64,000 nucleotides of DNA, taken from assembly GCF_003308995.1 (NCBI RefSeq), contig NZ_QFFJ01000001.1, positions 1,922,001 through 1,986,000 of the forward strand. The letters are read 5' to 3'. Positions 55,508-64,000 of the stretch are shown here, one piece after another. Position numbers and translations under genes: made by a program. The notes beneath the pieces were generated by a model that ran no database searches, was not told where the DNA came from, and was given only the letters and a program-made list of their open reading frames with translations. The DNA comes from Chitinophaga flava (GTDB lineage Bacteria > Bacteroidota > Bacteroidia > Chitinophagales > Chitinophagaceae). The stretch's first letter is position 1. Each line of letters begins with the position of its first letter.

Positions 55508-56605
55508 ATGAACAAACTTAGCTATAAACCGCTCCTGTTGCTGATAGCCCTTGCCGGCAGCAGTTGCACCAAAGACAAATTTGATAATACCGATTTCCTG
55601 AAAACAGGCACCGCGCCTGCAGACCAGGCCATCAACTTCAACATCAGCAACGATAACTCCGGCCTGGTCACCATCACGCCCAACAGCGCCGGAGCCACTG
55701 CCTACGATATCTATTTTGGTGATACCCCCGCCTCCACCTCGCCTACCCATGTGCTGCCCGGACAAAACACTTCCCACATCTATAAAGAAGGGACATACCC
55801 CGTGAAAGTGGTGGCCACGGGCATCACCGGACTGAAATCAGAAACTATCAAACAACTGGTTGTAACATTCAGGGCACCTGAAAGCTTGGCCATCACTGCC
55901 AACGCCAACCTGCACGATCTTACCGTGTCGGCCTCCGCGTTGTATGCCACTGGTGGATTTAAAGTGTACTTCGGCGATGCGGCCAATGAAGTACCCGTAC
56001 TCATAGCCGAAGGTGCCAGTGTTACACATACCTACGCCAGCGCCGGCAAATACACCGTAAAAGTGGAAGCCCTCAGCGGAGGTGCTGCCAGCACCAGCAC
56101 CACAAAAGATATAACTATCTACAATGCGCTCATCCTGCCCATGACCTTCGAACAAACAGATGTTAACTACGCCTGGGGCGATTTTGGCGGCAGCAACACC
56201 ACCATCATCCCCAACCCTTACCCTTCCGGTATCAACACCAGCGCCACTGTGGGTAAGATCGTGAAAACAAAAGACCAGACCTGGGCCGGCAATTACATCT
56301 CCATGAGCAGTCCGCTCGATTTCACCAGCAATAAAAAATTCAAGGTGAAAGTATATTCCTTCCGGCCAGGACTTCGTGTATTACTGCAACTGGAAAGGTC
56401 CGGCGACAACTCTTTCATGGAAAACGTGGAAGCCGTTACCTCCACTGCTAACACCTGGGAAGAACTAACCTTCGACTTCAGCAGTAAAATCACTGACAAC
56501 AGCAAGAGACTGCAGAACATCCTTTTCTTCCTCGACAACGGTACCCTCGGCGATGGTAGCCAGAACTACACGATACTGTTTGACGACATCGTTTTAACCA
56601 ACTAA
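55508..56605 (+). CDS. PKD-domain surface lipoprotein with a carbohydrate-binding-like C-domain
   Basis: 365 residues. Lipobox AGSSC (Cys about 20), two PKD-like Ig domains (about 40-125 and 126-210, each with YDIYFGD or FKVYFGDA and HTY-x-x-G-x-Y-x-V-KV), then a beta-sandwich C-domain (about 212-365, LPMTFEQTDVNYAWGDFG, ILFFLDNGT, LFDDIVLTN) like CBM4/CBM-type glycan-binding modules. It is expected to sit on the cell surface and bind the polysaccharide for the SusC/SusD pair. Confidence 0.75.
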   Translation: MNKLSYKPLLLLIALAGSSCTKDKFDNTDFLKTGTAPADQAINFNISNDNSGLVTITPNSAGATAYDIYFGDTPASTSPTHVLPGQNTSHIYKEGTYPVKVVATGITGLKSETIKQLVVTFRAPESLAITANANLHDLTVSASALYATGGFKVYFGDAANEVPVLIAEGASVTHTYASAGKYTVKVEALSGGAASTSTTKDITIYNALILPMTFEQTDVNYAWGDFGGSNTTIIPNPYPSGINTSATVGKIVKTKDQTWAGNYISMSSPLDFTSNKKFKVKVYSFRPGLRVLLQLERSGDNSFMENVEAVTSTANTWEELTFDFSSKITDNSKRLQNILFFLDNGTLGDGSQNYTILFDDIVLTN

Positions 56606-56618
56606 TTGCACATCGACC

Positions 56619-57500
56619 ATGATCAGATCTATCACATATCCGTTCCTGCTGGCTGTCATCCTCCTGTTTGCTGCCGGCTGCGACAAAAATGATTATAGCT
56701 TCGGCGATCTTACCACGCCAGGCAAACCGGTACTCAACGTCACTATCAACGGGAAAGACGCTACCCATCCCTATGGCGACGGGACCGGTAACATACAGCT
56801 GAGCATCAACTCAGCACATGCCTATAATTACAAAGTAGATTTCGGCGATGGCCAGCAGCCTAAAACCGGCACTGTCAGCAGCATCTCCTATGGTTATAAA
56901 CATACCGGCACCAAAAAATTCACCATTACCGTAATCGCTTCCGGTAAAGCAGGCATCTCCAGCTCCAGCACCGTAGACGTAGAAATATACCGCGCCTTCA
57001 CCCCCAACCCCGATCTGGTAAAAATGCTGACCAACAACGGCATCAAAAAATGGCGGGTAGATAAAGACGCTCCCGGCCACCTGGGCGTATCTTCAGCCGA
57101 TGTGTTCACACCCGCCTGGTGGGCAGCTGCCCCCAACGAAAAAGACGGTCTCGGTATCTACGATGACGTATATACGTTTAATGCCAACGGCAACGTGTTC
57201 ACTCATACCACCAACAACGACCTCTTTGGTAAAAAAGAATACCTGAAGGATTTTGATCCGACCCTCACCGGTACCGGCGACTACACCCTCACCGGTCCCA
57301 AAGCCGCTGAATACACCGAAACATTCGGATATGACGGCAGCGCTACCACAGAGTTTATCACCTTCCCCGTGAAAGGACATATGGGCATGTATCTCGGCAC
57401 ACATAAATTCCAGGTGCTCGAAAGAACCGATACCCATATGACCCTTCGTTGTGTACAGGACCCGGGAGCCTGGTATGTAAAAATTATAGCAATACAATAG
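56619..57500 (+). CDS. PKD-domain surface lipoprotein, SusE/F-like
   Basis: 293 residues. Lipobox FAAGC (Cys about 21), one PKD-like domain (about 45-125, YNYKVDFGDGQ, YGYKHTGTKKFTITV), then a C-terminal domain (about 130-293) with WRVDKDAPGHLGV, YDDVYTFNANGNVFTH and KIIAIQ. The last domain has a lipocalin-like feel and resembles proteins annotated as surface glycan binders in laminarin loci. Gaps of 13 and 3 bases to its neighbours show one operon. Confidence 0.72.
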   Translation: MIRSITYPFLLAVILLFAAGCDKNDYSFGDLTTPGKPVLNVTINGKDATHPYGDGTGNIQLSINSAHAYNYKVDFGDGQQPKTGTVSSISYGYKHTGTKKFTITVIASGKAGISSSSTVDVEIYRAFTPNPDLVKMLTNNGIKKWRVDKDAPGHLGVSSADVFTPAWWAAAPNEKDGLGIYDDVYTFNANGNVFTHTTNNDLFGKKEYLKDFDPTLTGTGDYTLTGPKAAEYTETFGYDGSATTEFITFPVKGHMGMYLGTHKFQVLERTDTHMTLRCVQDPGAWYVKIIAIQ

Positions 57501-57503
57501 CAT

Positions 57504-58541
57504 ATGAAACAGTTCACAGGAATAATGATGGCATTGCTGGTCAGCCTGACCAGCTGCGGAAAAACAGACACCAAACCGGCTGAGAAAGTAGCGCCGCTCA
57601 ACCTCTCCGTGAGTACCACCGTGAGCCAGGACAGCACCGGCACCGTAACCTTTACCGCCACCGCCGACCATGCCGTAAGTTTTGACTACGACTTCGGTAA
57701 CGGATATATTAAAACTACCGCCAACGGATATACGAGTTATACCTATAACACACCGGGAGAACATACATATACCGTTAACGTCACCGCCAAAAGCGCCGAT
57801 GGTCTTACGCTCGCTAAAACCATTTCGGTAGTGGTGCCCGTTTCAACAGCACTGATATGGTCTGATGAATTTAATAACGACGGCGCCCCCGATCCTAAAA
57901 AATGGGGCTACGATATCGGCAACGGTGATAACGGATGGGGTAATGCAGAAGCGCAGTACTATACTAACCGGATCGAAAATGCTGTAGTATCAGACGGTAC
58001 ACTGAAAATAAATGCCATAAAAGAGAGTTATAACGGTATGGCCTATACGTCAGCCCGGCTCTTAACTAAAGGCAAATTTAATTTCACCTACGGCAGAATA
58101 GAAGTAAGCGCTAAACTCCCCGCTGCCGGCGGCACCTGGCCTGCCATCTGGATGCTGGGCAGCAACATCTCCAACGTTGGATGGCCTGCTTCCGGTGAGA
58201 TAGACATCATGGAACATAAAGGCAATGAACCACAGAAAATTTATGGAACAGTACATCATCCCGGACATGCCGGCGGTAATGCCGACGGTGGCACCACCAT
58301 GGTAGCCAACGAAACAGGAGCTTTCCATAAATATACACTGGACTGGTCTCCCAAACAGCTCCGCTGGTATGTAGATGATAAACTTTACTTCACCTTCAAC
58401 AACGCAGCAGGACTGCCTTTTAACCACGACTTTTTTATTCTACTCAACTTCGCCATGGGCGGAACTTTTGGCGGCACCATCGATCCCGCTTTCACACGCA
58501 ATACCATGGAAGTGGATTATGTAAGAGTATACAGAAATTAA
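57504..58541 (+). CDS. GH16 family glucanase, PKD-domain lipoprotein (laminarinase type)
   Basis: 345 residues. Lipobox LTSC (Cys 18), one PKD-like domain (about 30-112), then a GH16 catalytic domain (about 117-345). The active-site motif GEIDIMEH has nucleophile E232, D234 and acid/base E237. Other family marks are IWSDEFNNDG, GWGNAEAQYYT, GRIEVSAKLP, WPAIWMLG and the C-terminal MEVDYVRVYRN. The E-x-D-x-x-E form belongs to the laminarinase/endo-1,3-beta-glucanase side of GH16. It cuts beta-1,3- or mixed-linked glucan outside the cell. Confidence 0.9.
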   Translation: MKQFTGIMMALLVSLTSCGKTDTKPAEKVAPLNLSVSTTVSQDSTGTVTFTATADHAVSFDYDFGNGYIKTTANGYTSYTYNTPGEHTYTVNVTAKSADGLTLAKTISVVVPVSTALIWSDEFNNDGAPDPKKWGYDIGNGDNGWGNAEAQYYTNRIENAVVSDGTLKINAIKESYNGMAYTSARLLTKGKFNFTYGRIEVSAKLPAAGGTWPAIWMLGSNISNVGWPASGEIDIMEHKGNEPQKIYGTVHHPGHAGGNADGGTTMVANETGAFHKYTLDWSPKQLRWYVDDKLYFTFNNAAGLPFNHDFFILLNFAMGGTFGGTIDPAFTRNTMEVDYVRVYRN

Positions 58542-58565
58542 AAGAGGAATGTTTTGAGAGAAATG

Positions 58566-58587
58566 AAGCCGGCCCATGGGCCGGCTT
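58566..58587 (+). terminator. Terminator of the beta-glucan PUL
   Basis: A perfect 22-base palindrome (AAGCCGGCCCATGGGCCGGCTT) 25 bases after the GH16 stop, followed by TCTGCTTTT. Confidence 0.85.
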
Positions 58588-58713
58588 TCTGCTTTTAAAG
58601 ACCCTCCTGGATACACATCAGCCACATGATACCTTTATGCAAAAATTCACAAGCCCCTTTCTGCTATTTGGCTATATTTGCCCCATTATCCCAGTGTACC
58701 TATAACCTGTTGT

Positions 58714-60102
58714 ATGTCAACTGTTACCCGATTTGTACTGTCAATGTTTAGTGCTATTTTTTTGATGGCAGGTTCCGTAGCGGGACAACACGCCCCATTT
58801 ACGCCAGCTACCATAGACCAACCAATGCTCAACAAACTGACCGCCCAGTTTGAACAGCAACACAAAACTGCGCTCACTATCTCTGCACTCCCATCAAAAT
58901 ACCGCAAGGATTACGAGGAAGTGTATAACTCCAGATGGGAGCATATAAAAGGTGTATTCGACCGGAAAGAGATCTATACAGCCGAACCTGCCCGCAAATA
59001 CATGACAGACCTGGTGGATGTTATTGTAAAAGGAAATCCTTCCCTCAAAGCATATCCACTGCACTGCTACTTTTCCCGTACCAGCGAACCCAATGCCAGT
59101 TACATCGGACAAGGAATCATCCTCTTTAATATGGGCCTCTTCGAAAAACTGGAGAACGAAAGTCAGGCCGCTTTTGTATTATGCCATGAGATAGCCCACT
59201 ATGTATTGCAGCACAGTGACAACGCCATTTCAGAATATATCAGTACCATCAACAGTGCTAGTTATCAACAGGAACTCCGTAAAGTAAAACATACCGAATT
59301 CCGCAAAAGGGAATTGCTGGAGAAGCTCACTAAAAAGGTGGCCTTTAATCACCGTCGTCACAGCAGAAACCATGAATCACAAGCAGATTCCATGGCCGTA
59401 GCCTTGATGAAAAACACCGCCTTTGACCTTTCCGGAGCTGTCACCGCATTAAAGCTGCTGGATGAAATTGATAAAGACTCCATCGATATCGCCGCCTGTT
59501 TCAAAAAGGAATTAAACCCCGCCAACTTCCCTTTCCGGGATAAATGGATTGCTAAAAGCAGCAGTATCATCGGGGCAGGTGTTTCCGTAAAAGCTAAAAG
59601 CGATATGGATGATTCTCTCAAAACCCACCCTGACTGCCAAACCCGTATCCGCCTGCTGGAGCCGTTCATCACCCAAAACGGATCTGCCAAAGGACAACTG
59701 TTCCTGACAGGTAAAGAAAGATTCTCCGCCCTGCAAAACACCTTTAAATACGAAATCATTGAATACGCCTATCAGGCAGAGAAATACTCCAAAAGCTTCT
59801 ATCACACACTTATACTGTTACAACAATACCCAAAAGATCCATACCTGGTCACACAGATAGGCAGGATCATGAATAACAGCTACACCGCCCGAAAAGCCCA
59901 TAACCTGGGTAAAATGGTAGACCTCCCGGCTCCGGAATTTATGCCCGGATATAACCTGGTACTCCAGTTCTTCCAGAACCTCTATCTGGAAGAGTTTGCC
60001 GAAGTAAGTTATCATTATCTCCAGCAATATTCCGGAGAACTGAGCAGTTACCCTGCCTTCAAAGAACAATTAAATAAGAGTGCACTTTTTATAAAACAGT
60101 AA
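58714..60102 (+). CDS. M48 family zinc metallopeptidase
   Basis: 462 residues from ATG 58714; a TTG 12 codons upstream (58678) is less likely. Signal peptide about 1-24 (ending SVAGQ). The zinc motif is HEIAH (in VLCHEIAHYVLQH, about 160-172), with the third ligand in the downstream NHESQADSMAV (E and D). M48 enzymes include BepA-like outer-membrane quality-control proteases, and the C-terminal ~110 residues look TPR-like. It is followed after 17 bases by a secreted protein in the same direction. Confidence 0.85.
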   Translation: MSTVTRFVLSMFSAIFLMAGSVAGQHAPFTPATIDQPMLNKLTAQFEQQHKTALTISALPSKYRKDYEEVYNSRWEHIKGVFDRKEIYTAEPARKYMTDLVDVIVKGNPSLKAYPLHCYFSRTSEPNASYIGQGIILFNMGLFEKLENESQAAFVLCHEIAHYVLQHSDNAISEYISTINSASYQQELRKVKHTEFRKRELLEKLTKKVAFNHRRHSRNHESQADSMAVALMKNTAFDLSGAVTALKLLDEIDKDSIDIAACFKKELNPANFPFRDKWIAKSSSIIGAGVSVKAKSDMDDSLKTHPDCQTRIRLLEPFITQNGSAKGQLFLTGKERFSALQNTFKYEIIEYAYQAEKYSKSFYHTLILLQQYPKDPYLVTQIGRIMNNSYTARKAHNLGKMVDLPAPEFMPGYNLVLQFFQNLYLEEFAEVSYHYLQQYSGELSSYPAFKEQLNKSALFIKQ

Positions 60103-60119
60103 CCTATAATCCTTATACC

Positions 60120-61685
60120 ATGATTAGAAAACTATCTGCAGTACTGCTGCTGAGTAGCCTTGGTGCCCATTCCCTATCGGCACAAGCCAAATTATCCGTT
60201 GACAAAGTGTATAGTGCTTACCTGAGAAGCAGCGGCGCTATCACCGATAAAGACCAGATCAAAGGTTATTATTATCTCTATCAGAGTGATAAAATTGATC
60301 GTAAAACCAATGAATACACCCTTCAGATTCTCGACGAAAACCTGAACAAAGGAAAGGATATCAAGTTTGAAGACACTAAAAGATTAAGTCTGCTTGAATC
60401 CTCCTTTAATGGCAATACCCTGGCTTTCCTCTTTAAAAATGGAGAAGACAGAACCCTGGAAATGAAAATATATGACCTGGATGGTAAACTGAAATATACC
60501 TACACCCGGCCATATACCAAAAAGACCGATGCTCTGATGAAGCAGTATGAAACACTGCATACAGATGAAGGTATGAACCAGAACGTATTTGAACTGGGCT
60601 CCAAAGGTTTTGTTTCCGTGATGCCGCTGAGAGATGGCCGCGATGTGACCTACGAAGTGGATGTATATTCTTCCGACAAGAAAAAAATGTGGACATACAC
60701 ACCGGAAGATGATAAGGAACGTTTTGCCCAGGCTGAATTCCTGATGGCTACCGACAGCCTGATCTTTCTGGAAGTAACCAAGAAAAACAGGAAAATGAGC
60801 GGCAGCGGCACTGCACATCTGGTTTGTATTAACCACGAAACAAAGAAAAAAGTATTTGACCTGGATGATGAAAACGATGATGTGACCTTTGTTCCCAGCA
60901 GCATTTTGCCGGCAAAAGGAAACGGTAAATTTATCGTGATGGGCAGTTACTTCGACAAAGAAGCCAATATCCTGAAAGACTTCAGCAAAGGCCTCGCCAT
61001 CTACGAACTGGATGCAAGCGGCAAAGTATTAAACAAAACATACAACAGCTGGAACAAGGAAATCGCGCATTACCTGCCTACCAACAGTAAAGGCAAAATC
61101 GATAAAATCGGCTTCCTGTATGTTCATAAACTGATCCAGACACCTGATGGAAAGATCTTTGTTGTGGGTGAAGGATATAAAAGACAGGCCGATGGTGTAG
61201 GTATTGCATTAACAGCACTCAGCGTCATGGGCCGTAGGCCTGGAAATGCCGGCGTGACCAAAATCGTGATTACTGATTTGGTAATAATGGAATTTGATAA
61301 AAGCTTTAAGCTGAAAGGAGCTTCTATTTATGAGAAGCGTGATAATACCGCTGCTTTGGGTGAAGTGGCCGATTACAACAGCCAGCACGCACTGGCTATG
61401 CTCATTAAAATGCAGGGCTACTTCGACTATGAGTTTACCACCGGCAATCCGGACGACAACAACTTTGTGGTTTGCTACAGCGATTGGGAAAAAACTGCTG
61501 ACTATAAAGGAAAAACGTTTAACTCTATCCGTTATAACGGTACCAAATTCACCAAAGATAAAATTGAGCTGAAATCCAAAGCCAGCCGTATGCAGGTACT
61601 GCCTGCAAAAAGTGGTTCCGTGATGATCATGGAATACTTTAAGAAAGATAAAAGACTCGACTTCAGAATTGAAAAACTGGGATAA
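60120..61685 (+). CDS. Secreted protein of unknown function (DUF6770-like)
   Basis: 521 residues with a signal peptide (about 1-21, ending SLSAQ). A long run of beta-strand repeats resembling a propeller, with LQILDENLNKGKDIKFEDTKRLSLLE split over two strands, KIVITDLVIMEFDKSFKLKGA and FVVCYSDWEKTADYKGKTFN. I recall such proteins being grouped as DUF6770 in Bacteroidota, but no function is known. Probably cotranscribed with the M48 peptidase. It ends at a strong two-way terminator. Confidence 0.7.
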   Translation: MIRKLSAVLLLSSLGAHSLSAQAKLSVDKVYSAYLRSSGAITDKDQIKGYYYLYQSDKIDRKTNEYTLQILDENLNKGKDIKFEDTKRLSLLESSFNGNTLAFLFKNGEDRTLEMKIYDLDGKLKYTYTRPYTKKTDALMKQYETLHTDEGMNQNVFELGSKGFVSVMPLRDGRDVTYEVDVYSSDKKKMWTYTPEDDKERFAQAEFLMATDSLIFLEVTKKNRKMSGSGTAHLVCINHETKKKVFDLDDENDDVTFVPSSILPAKGNGKFIVMGSYFDKEANILKDFSKGLAIYELDASGKVLNKTYNSWNKEIAHYLPTNSKGKIDKIGFLYVHKLIQTPDGKIFVVGEGYKRQADGVGIALTALSVMGRRPGNAGVTKIVITDLVIMEFDKSFKLKGASIYEKRDNTAALGEVADYNSQHALAMLIKMQGYFDYEFTTGNPDDNNFVVCYSDWEKTADYKGKTFNSIRYNGTKFTKDKIELKSKASRMQVLPAKSGSVMIMEYFKKDKRLDFRIEKLG

Positions 61686-61698
61686 TCTTTTCTTGTAA

Positions 61699-61738
61699 AC
61701 AAAGCGGGTGTTTCATAAAATTGGAACACCCGCTTTGT
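61699..61738. terminator. Two-way terminator
   Basis: ACAAAGCGGGTGTT (61699-61712) and AACACCCGCTTTGT (61725-61738), a perfect 14-bp stem with a 12-base loop, then CTTTTATTA. It separates the unknown gene from the convergent WYL gene. Confidence 0.92.
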
Positions 61739-61744
61739 CTTTTA

Positions 61745-62752
61745 TTAGTACAGCCCTGCTGCCTTATTCAGCTTATACTGTATCACTTTCCGCAATTTCT
61801 CCGGTGTTAATACCTTCATCCCTTCTGCAAATCCCAGTATCTCCCGCTCCAGTTCAAAATTATGTTCCACTTCAATGGAGATCACGGTACCTTCTTCACT
61901 GACAGATACGACCTGCTGACTATGATGCAGCGGTTTGGTGATTACATAAGGAGCATGTTCCGGTGTGATCAGAATGGTCACCAGCTGCGGCTTTATATTC
62001 GACACAGTGGGGCCAATGGCGTGTCTGTAATATTCTTCGGGCGTATATCCGCCGGTGTTAGGCCGGTAAAGTTCTGCTTCATCGATTTGTACGGTCTCTA
62101 TCCTGTCGAGTGCCAGCGTAACAATGGCTGCGGAAGTATTTTTGGTACCTACCACAAACCAGCGGTTTTTAAATTCTTTCAGCCACCAGGCATGCAGATG
62201 CATACTGCTGGCCGACTTGGCCTTGAAAGACTGGTATTTTATCAGCAGGGTTTGTTCCCGGATAATGGCGTCATAGATCAGCGCCAGGTGCGACAATCCT
62301 TTCAGGTGTTCATTTTTCTCAAAATCAATTACCGTACGCTGATCATGCGCAGAAGCATATACGTGGCCTTCCAGCTTCTGCACCACATCATTCAGATGCT
62401 GAAAGTGTGTAAATCCTTTAAACTGTTTTAGTACCTCTACTGCTTCCGTCATGCGGGTAAGATCATTATCACTCAGCGGGATATTGGTAATGCTGTAATC
62501 AGCATCTTCGTAGGTATAATATTTTTTGTCTACTATAATAATAGGTGCATTATAACCCAACTTATCACTGCGCATCATTTGTATATCAGCCTGTATAGTA
62601 CGACGGCTGATTCCTTTCTCCATGCCTTCATAATCATAAAGAGCTTCGGAAACTTTATCAATCAGGTTAGCTAAAGTCCAGCGCCGGCGGCGGTTTCGGA
62701 GGCAGGTATCAATGGTTTTATATCTTATTAATGCGTTACGGTTAACAGGCAT
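61745..62752 (-). CDS. WYL-domain helix-turn-helix regulator (YafY family)
   Basis: 335 residues. N-terminal winged helix with RYKTIDTCLRNRRRRWTL and ISRRTIQADIQMMRSD (about 8-63), a middle dimerisation region, and a C-terminal WYL-like domain (about 155-330) with LLIKYQSFKAK in place of W-Y-L, HAWWLKEFKNRWFVVGT and TLALDRIETVQI. WYL domains are thought to sense nucleic acid or nucleotide ligands. It is divergent from the TROVE-protein gene with a 107-base gap. Confidence 0.88.
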   Translation of the reverse strand: MPVNRNALIRYKTIDTCLRNRRRRWTLANLIDKVSEALYDYEGMEKGISRRTIQADIQMMRSDKLGYNAPIIIVDKKYYTYEDADYSITNIPLSDNDLTRMTEAVEVLKQFKGFTHFQHLNDVVQKLEGHVYASAHDQRTVIDFEKNEHLKGLSHLALIYDAIIREQTLLIKYQSFKAKSASSMHLHAWWLKEFKNRWFVVGTKNTSAAIVTLALDRIETVQIDEAELYRPNTGGYTPEEYYRHAIGPTVSNIKPQLVTILITPEHAPYVITKPLHHSQQVVSVSEEGTVISIEVEHNFELEREILGFAEGMKVLTPEKLRKVIQYKLNKAAGLY

Positions 62753-62791
62753 CGGAAAAAAATTTTAATAAAAATAAATAAAAAAAATATC

Positions 62792-62810
62792 TGCGCAAAA
62801 AGACTGCGCA
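62792..62810. promoter_or_regulatory. Paired TGCGCA palindromes in the WYL/TROVE divergent gap
   Basis: TGCGCA at 62792-62797 and 62805-62810, 13 bases apart, in a very AT-rich gap between divergent genes. The position suits an operator for the WYL regulator. A CATCTTTG at 62821-62828, one base from the TAnnTTTG consensus, may be the TROVE gene promoter. Confidence 0.45.
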
Positions 62811-62859
62811 CATAGGGGGACATCTTTGTATCATCAATAACAAAGTAATACAAAACGAT

Positions 62860-64000
62860 ATGAAATTCAATCTTTCTACCAAAGGCACTAAAAAGGCAAT
62901 CAATCACGAAGGAGCGCCAGCATACACGCTGACACCGGAACTGGCGCTGTATACCAGTGTAGTAACGGCATCCCTGAGCGATCAGTTTTATGAAGGCGCT
63001 GGTGACAGACTGGCTCGTATCGGCGCACTGATAGACCAGAACGACCCTGCTTTCGTAGCCAGACTGGCTGTATACACCCGGGAAAAAATGCATCTGCGCA
63101 GCATCCCGATGGTACTGGCAGTAGAAATGGCGAAACGCTACAGCGGTAACAGTCTGGTAGGTAAAACAGTAGCGCGTGTAATACAACGTGCAGATGAAAT
63201 CACAGAAATGCTGTCTTATTATACCCTGGCTAACCAGCGTGTGGAAATGAAAAAGCTGAATAAGCTGAGCAAACAGGTACAAAAAGGACTGGCACAGGCT
63301 TTCAACCGTTTCGACGAATATCAGTTTGCGAAGTACAACCGCCAGACAGCTATCACGCTGAAAGACGCGCTGTTCCTCGTACATCCAAAAGCCAAAAGTG
63401 ATGCGCAGCAGGAACTGTTTAATAAAATCGTAAGCGATACACTGGCTACGCCTTATACCTGGGAAACCACCCTGTCTGCCACCGGGCAGCAGCAGTTTGC
63501 CACCGCAGCAGCCAAACAGAACGCCATGCGTTACGCATGGGAAGGACTGATCACCAGCAACCAGCTGGGATATATGGCCCTCCTGCGTAACCTGCGCAAC
63601 ATCCTGGAAAGTAATGTCAGCAACGATCATATTAAAATAGTGTGCGACCACCTATCCGATGATAAGGCCGTACTGAATTCAAAACAGCTGCCTTTCCGGT
63701 TCCTGGCCGCTTACCGCGAACTACAGTCTGTACCACATGGTATGACAGGACGTATCCTGCAGGCGCTGGAAACAGCCGTCAAAAAGAGCGTACAACATCT
63801 GAAAGGATTCGATATCAACACCCGTGTGGTAATTGCCTGCGACGTGTCCGGATCTATGCAGTTCCCGATCTCACCAAGAAGCAAAATCAAAGGCTACGAC
63901 ATCGGATTGATGCTCGGTATGCTGCTCCAGCATAAATGCCAGCATGTTGTCAACGGTATATTCGGTGATAGATGGAAAACCATCGCGCTGCCGGGAGATA
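62860..64000 (+). CDS. TROVE-domain RNA-binding protein, Ro60/Rsr family (partial)
   Basis: The frame opens at ATG 62860 and runs through the window end, so at least 380 residues are visible and the gene continues. The N-terminal ~300 residues are HEAT-like helices of a TROVE ring (MKFNLSTKGTKKAINHEGAP in two pieces, LIDQNDPAFVARLAVYTREKMHLRSIPMVLAVEM in pieces, KQLPFRFLAAYREL). A von Willebrand A-type MIDAS starts at about residue 328 with DVSGSM (D328, S330, S332). Ro60/Rsr binds Y RNA and misfolded RNA for quality control. The divergent WYL gene recalls RNA-repair loci in other bacteria. No Y RNA candidate is seen in the 107-base gap. Confidence 0.9.
   Translation, partial: MKFNLSTKGTKKAINHEGAPAYTLTPELALYTSVVTASLSDQFYEGAGDRLARIGALIDQNDPAFVARLAVYTREKMHLRSIPMVLAVEMAKRYSGNSLVGKTVARVIQRADEITEMLSYYTLANQRVEMKKLNKLSKQVQKGLAQAFNRFDEYQFAKYNRQTAITLKDALFLVHPKAKSDAQQELFNKIVSDTLATPYTWETTLSATGQQQFATAAAKQNAMRYAWEGLITSNQLGYMALLRNLRNILESNVSNDHIKIVCDHLSDDKAVLNSKQLPFRFLAAYRELQSVPHGMTGRILQALETAVKKSVQHLKGFDINTRVVIACDVSGSMQFPISPRSKIKGYDIGLMLGMLLQHKCQHVVNGIFGDRWKTIALPGD

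Noticed and set aside
62728..63651. 307-codon open frame on the minus strand
   Set aside because: It is antisense to the TROVE-protein gene, whose plus-strand reading shows a clear MIDAS motif and TROVE helices; the minus-strand translation has no family resemblance.
1..64000. CRISPR arrays, tRNA/rRNA genes, insertion sequences
   Set aside because: No regularly spaced direct repeats with unique spacers, no recognisable RNA-gene cores and no transposase or integrase reading frame were seen.

Overview
The window looks like chromosomal DNA of a Bacteroidota bacterium, most likely a Chitinophaga-type member of the Chitinophagaceae. The signs are two SusC/SusD outer-membrane pairs, carboxypeptidase-regulatory-domain TonB receptors, a C-terminal Por/T9SS sorting domain on a secreted protease, LytS/LytTR two-component genes, a Bacteroidota-type TAnnTTTG promoter, and very little Shine-Dalgarno signal. 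The genus is inferred from gene content and style; no rRNA or other marker gene is present.

Layout. 1-1541: the end of a large repeat-containing surface protein and a CsgG-like lipoprotein. 2053-9114: a tight seven-gene operon whose junctions are mostly ATGA overlaps. It encodes a radical SAM/SPASM enzyme, a methyltransferase, a PIG-L deacetylase, a family 2 glycosyltransferase, an aminotransferase of the 2-deoxy-scyllo-inosose type, a 2-deoxy-scyllo-inosose-synthase-like cyclase and a UDP-GlcNAc 2-epimerase-like enzyme. Together these resemble the core of the 2-deoxystreptamine aminoglycoside pathway (butirosin/neomycin type), known mainly from actinomycetes and Bacillus relatives. This is the most exciting part of the window. 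9113-9230: a compact repeat cluster. 9233-17906: a T9SS-exported trypsin-like protease, a TonB receptor paired with a PI-phospholipase C, and a membrane-bound AraC regulator.

17981-28487 is a peptide natural product (RiPP) region. It holds a frameshifted ABC exporter remnant, an amidohydrolase, a full-length lanthipeptide dehydratase (LanB), a receiver-only response regulator, a 66-residue cysteine-free candidate precursor and a LytS/LytTR pair. On the other strand is a radical-SAM-like protein that lacks the CxxxCxxC motif but keeps a SPASM-like tail, followed by a histidine-rich unknown. 28571-31620: an AraC regulator and a sulfur cassette (Tat-exported DsrE-like protein, TsdA-like dihaem cytochrome c, secreted DsrE-like protein). 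31710-39761: mixed genes, including a DUF5686 outer-membrane protein, a rhomboid with key residues replaced, and an Old Yellow Enzyme divergent from its likely LysR regulator.

39822-58541 carries two polysaccharide-utilisation loci. The first (SusD, SusC, ROK regulator) has no glycosidase in view. The second (SusC, SusD, two PKD lipoproteins, GH16 glucanase) is probably for beta-glucan. It is controlled by a large sensor-propeller/LuxR protein and perhaps an AraC protein. 58714-61685: an M48 metalloprotease and a secreted protein of unknown function. 61745-64000: a WYL regulator divergent from a TROVE (Ro60/Rsr) RNA-binding protein that runs off the window.

No rRNA, tRNA, CRISPR array, transposase or integrase was seen. 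Family names come from recognising motifs by eye and from memory; no database search was run.
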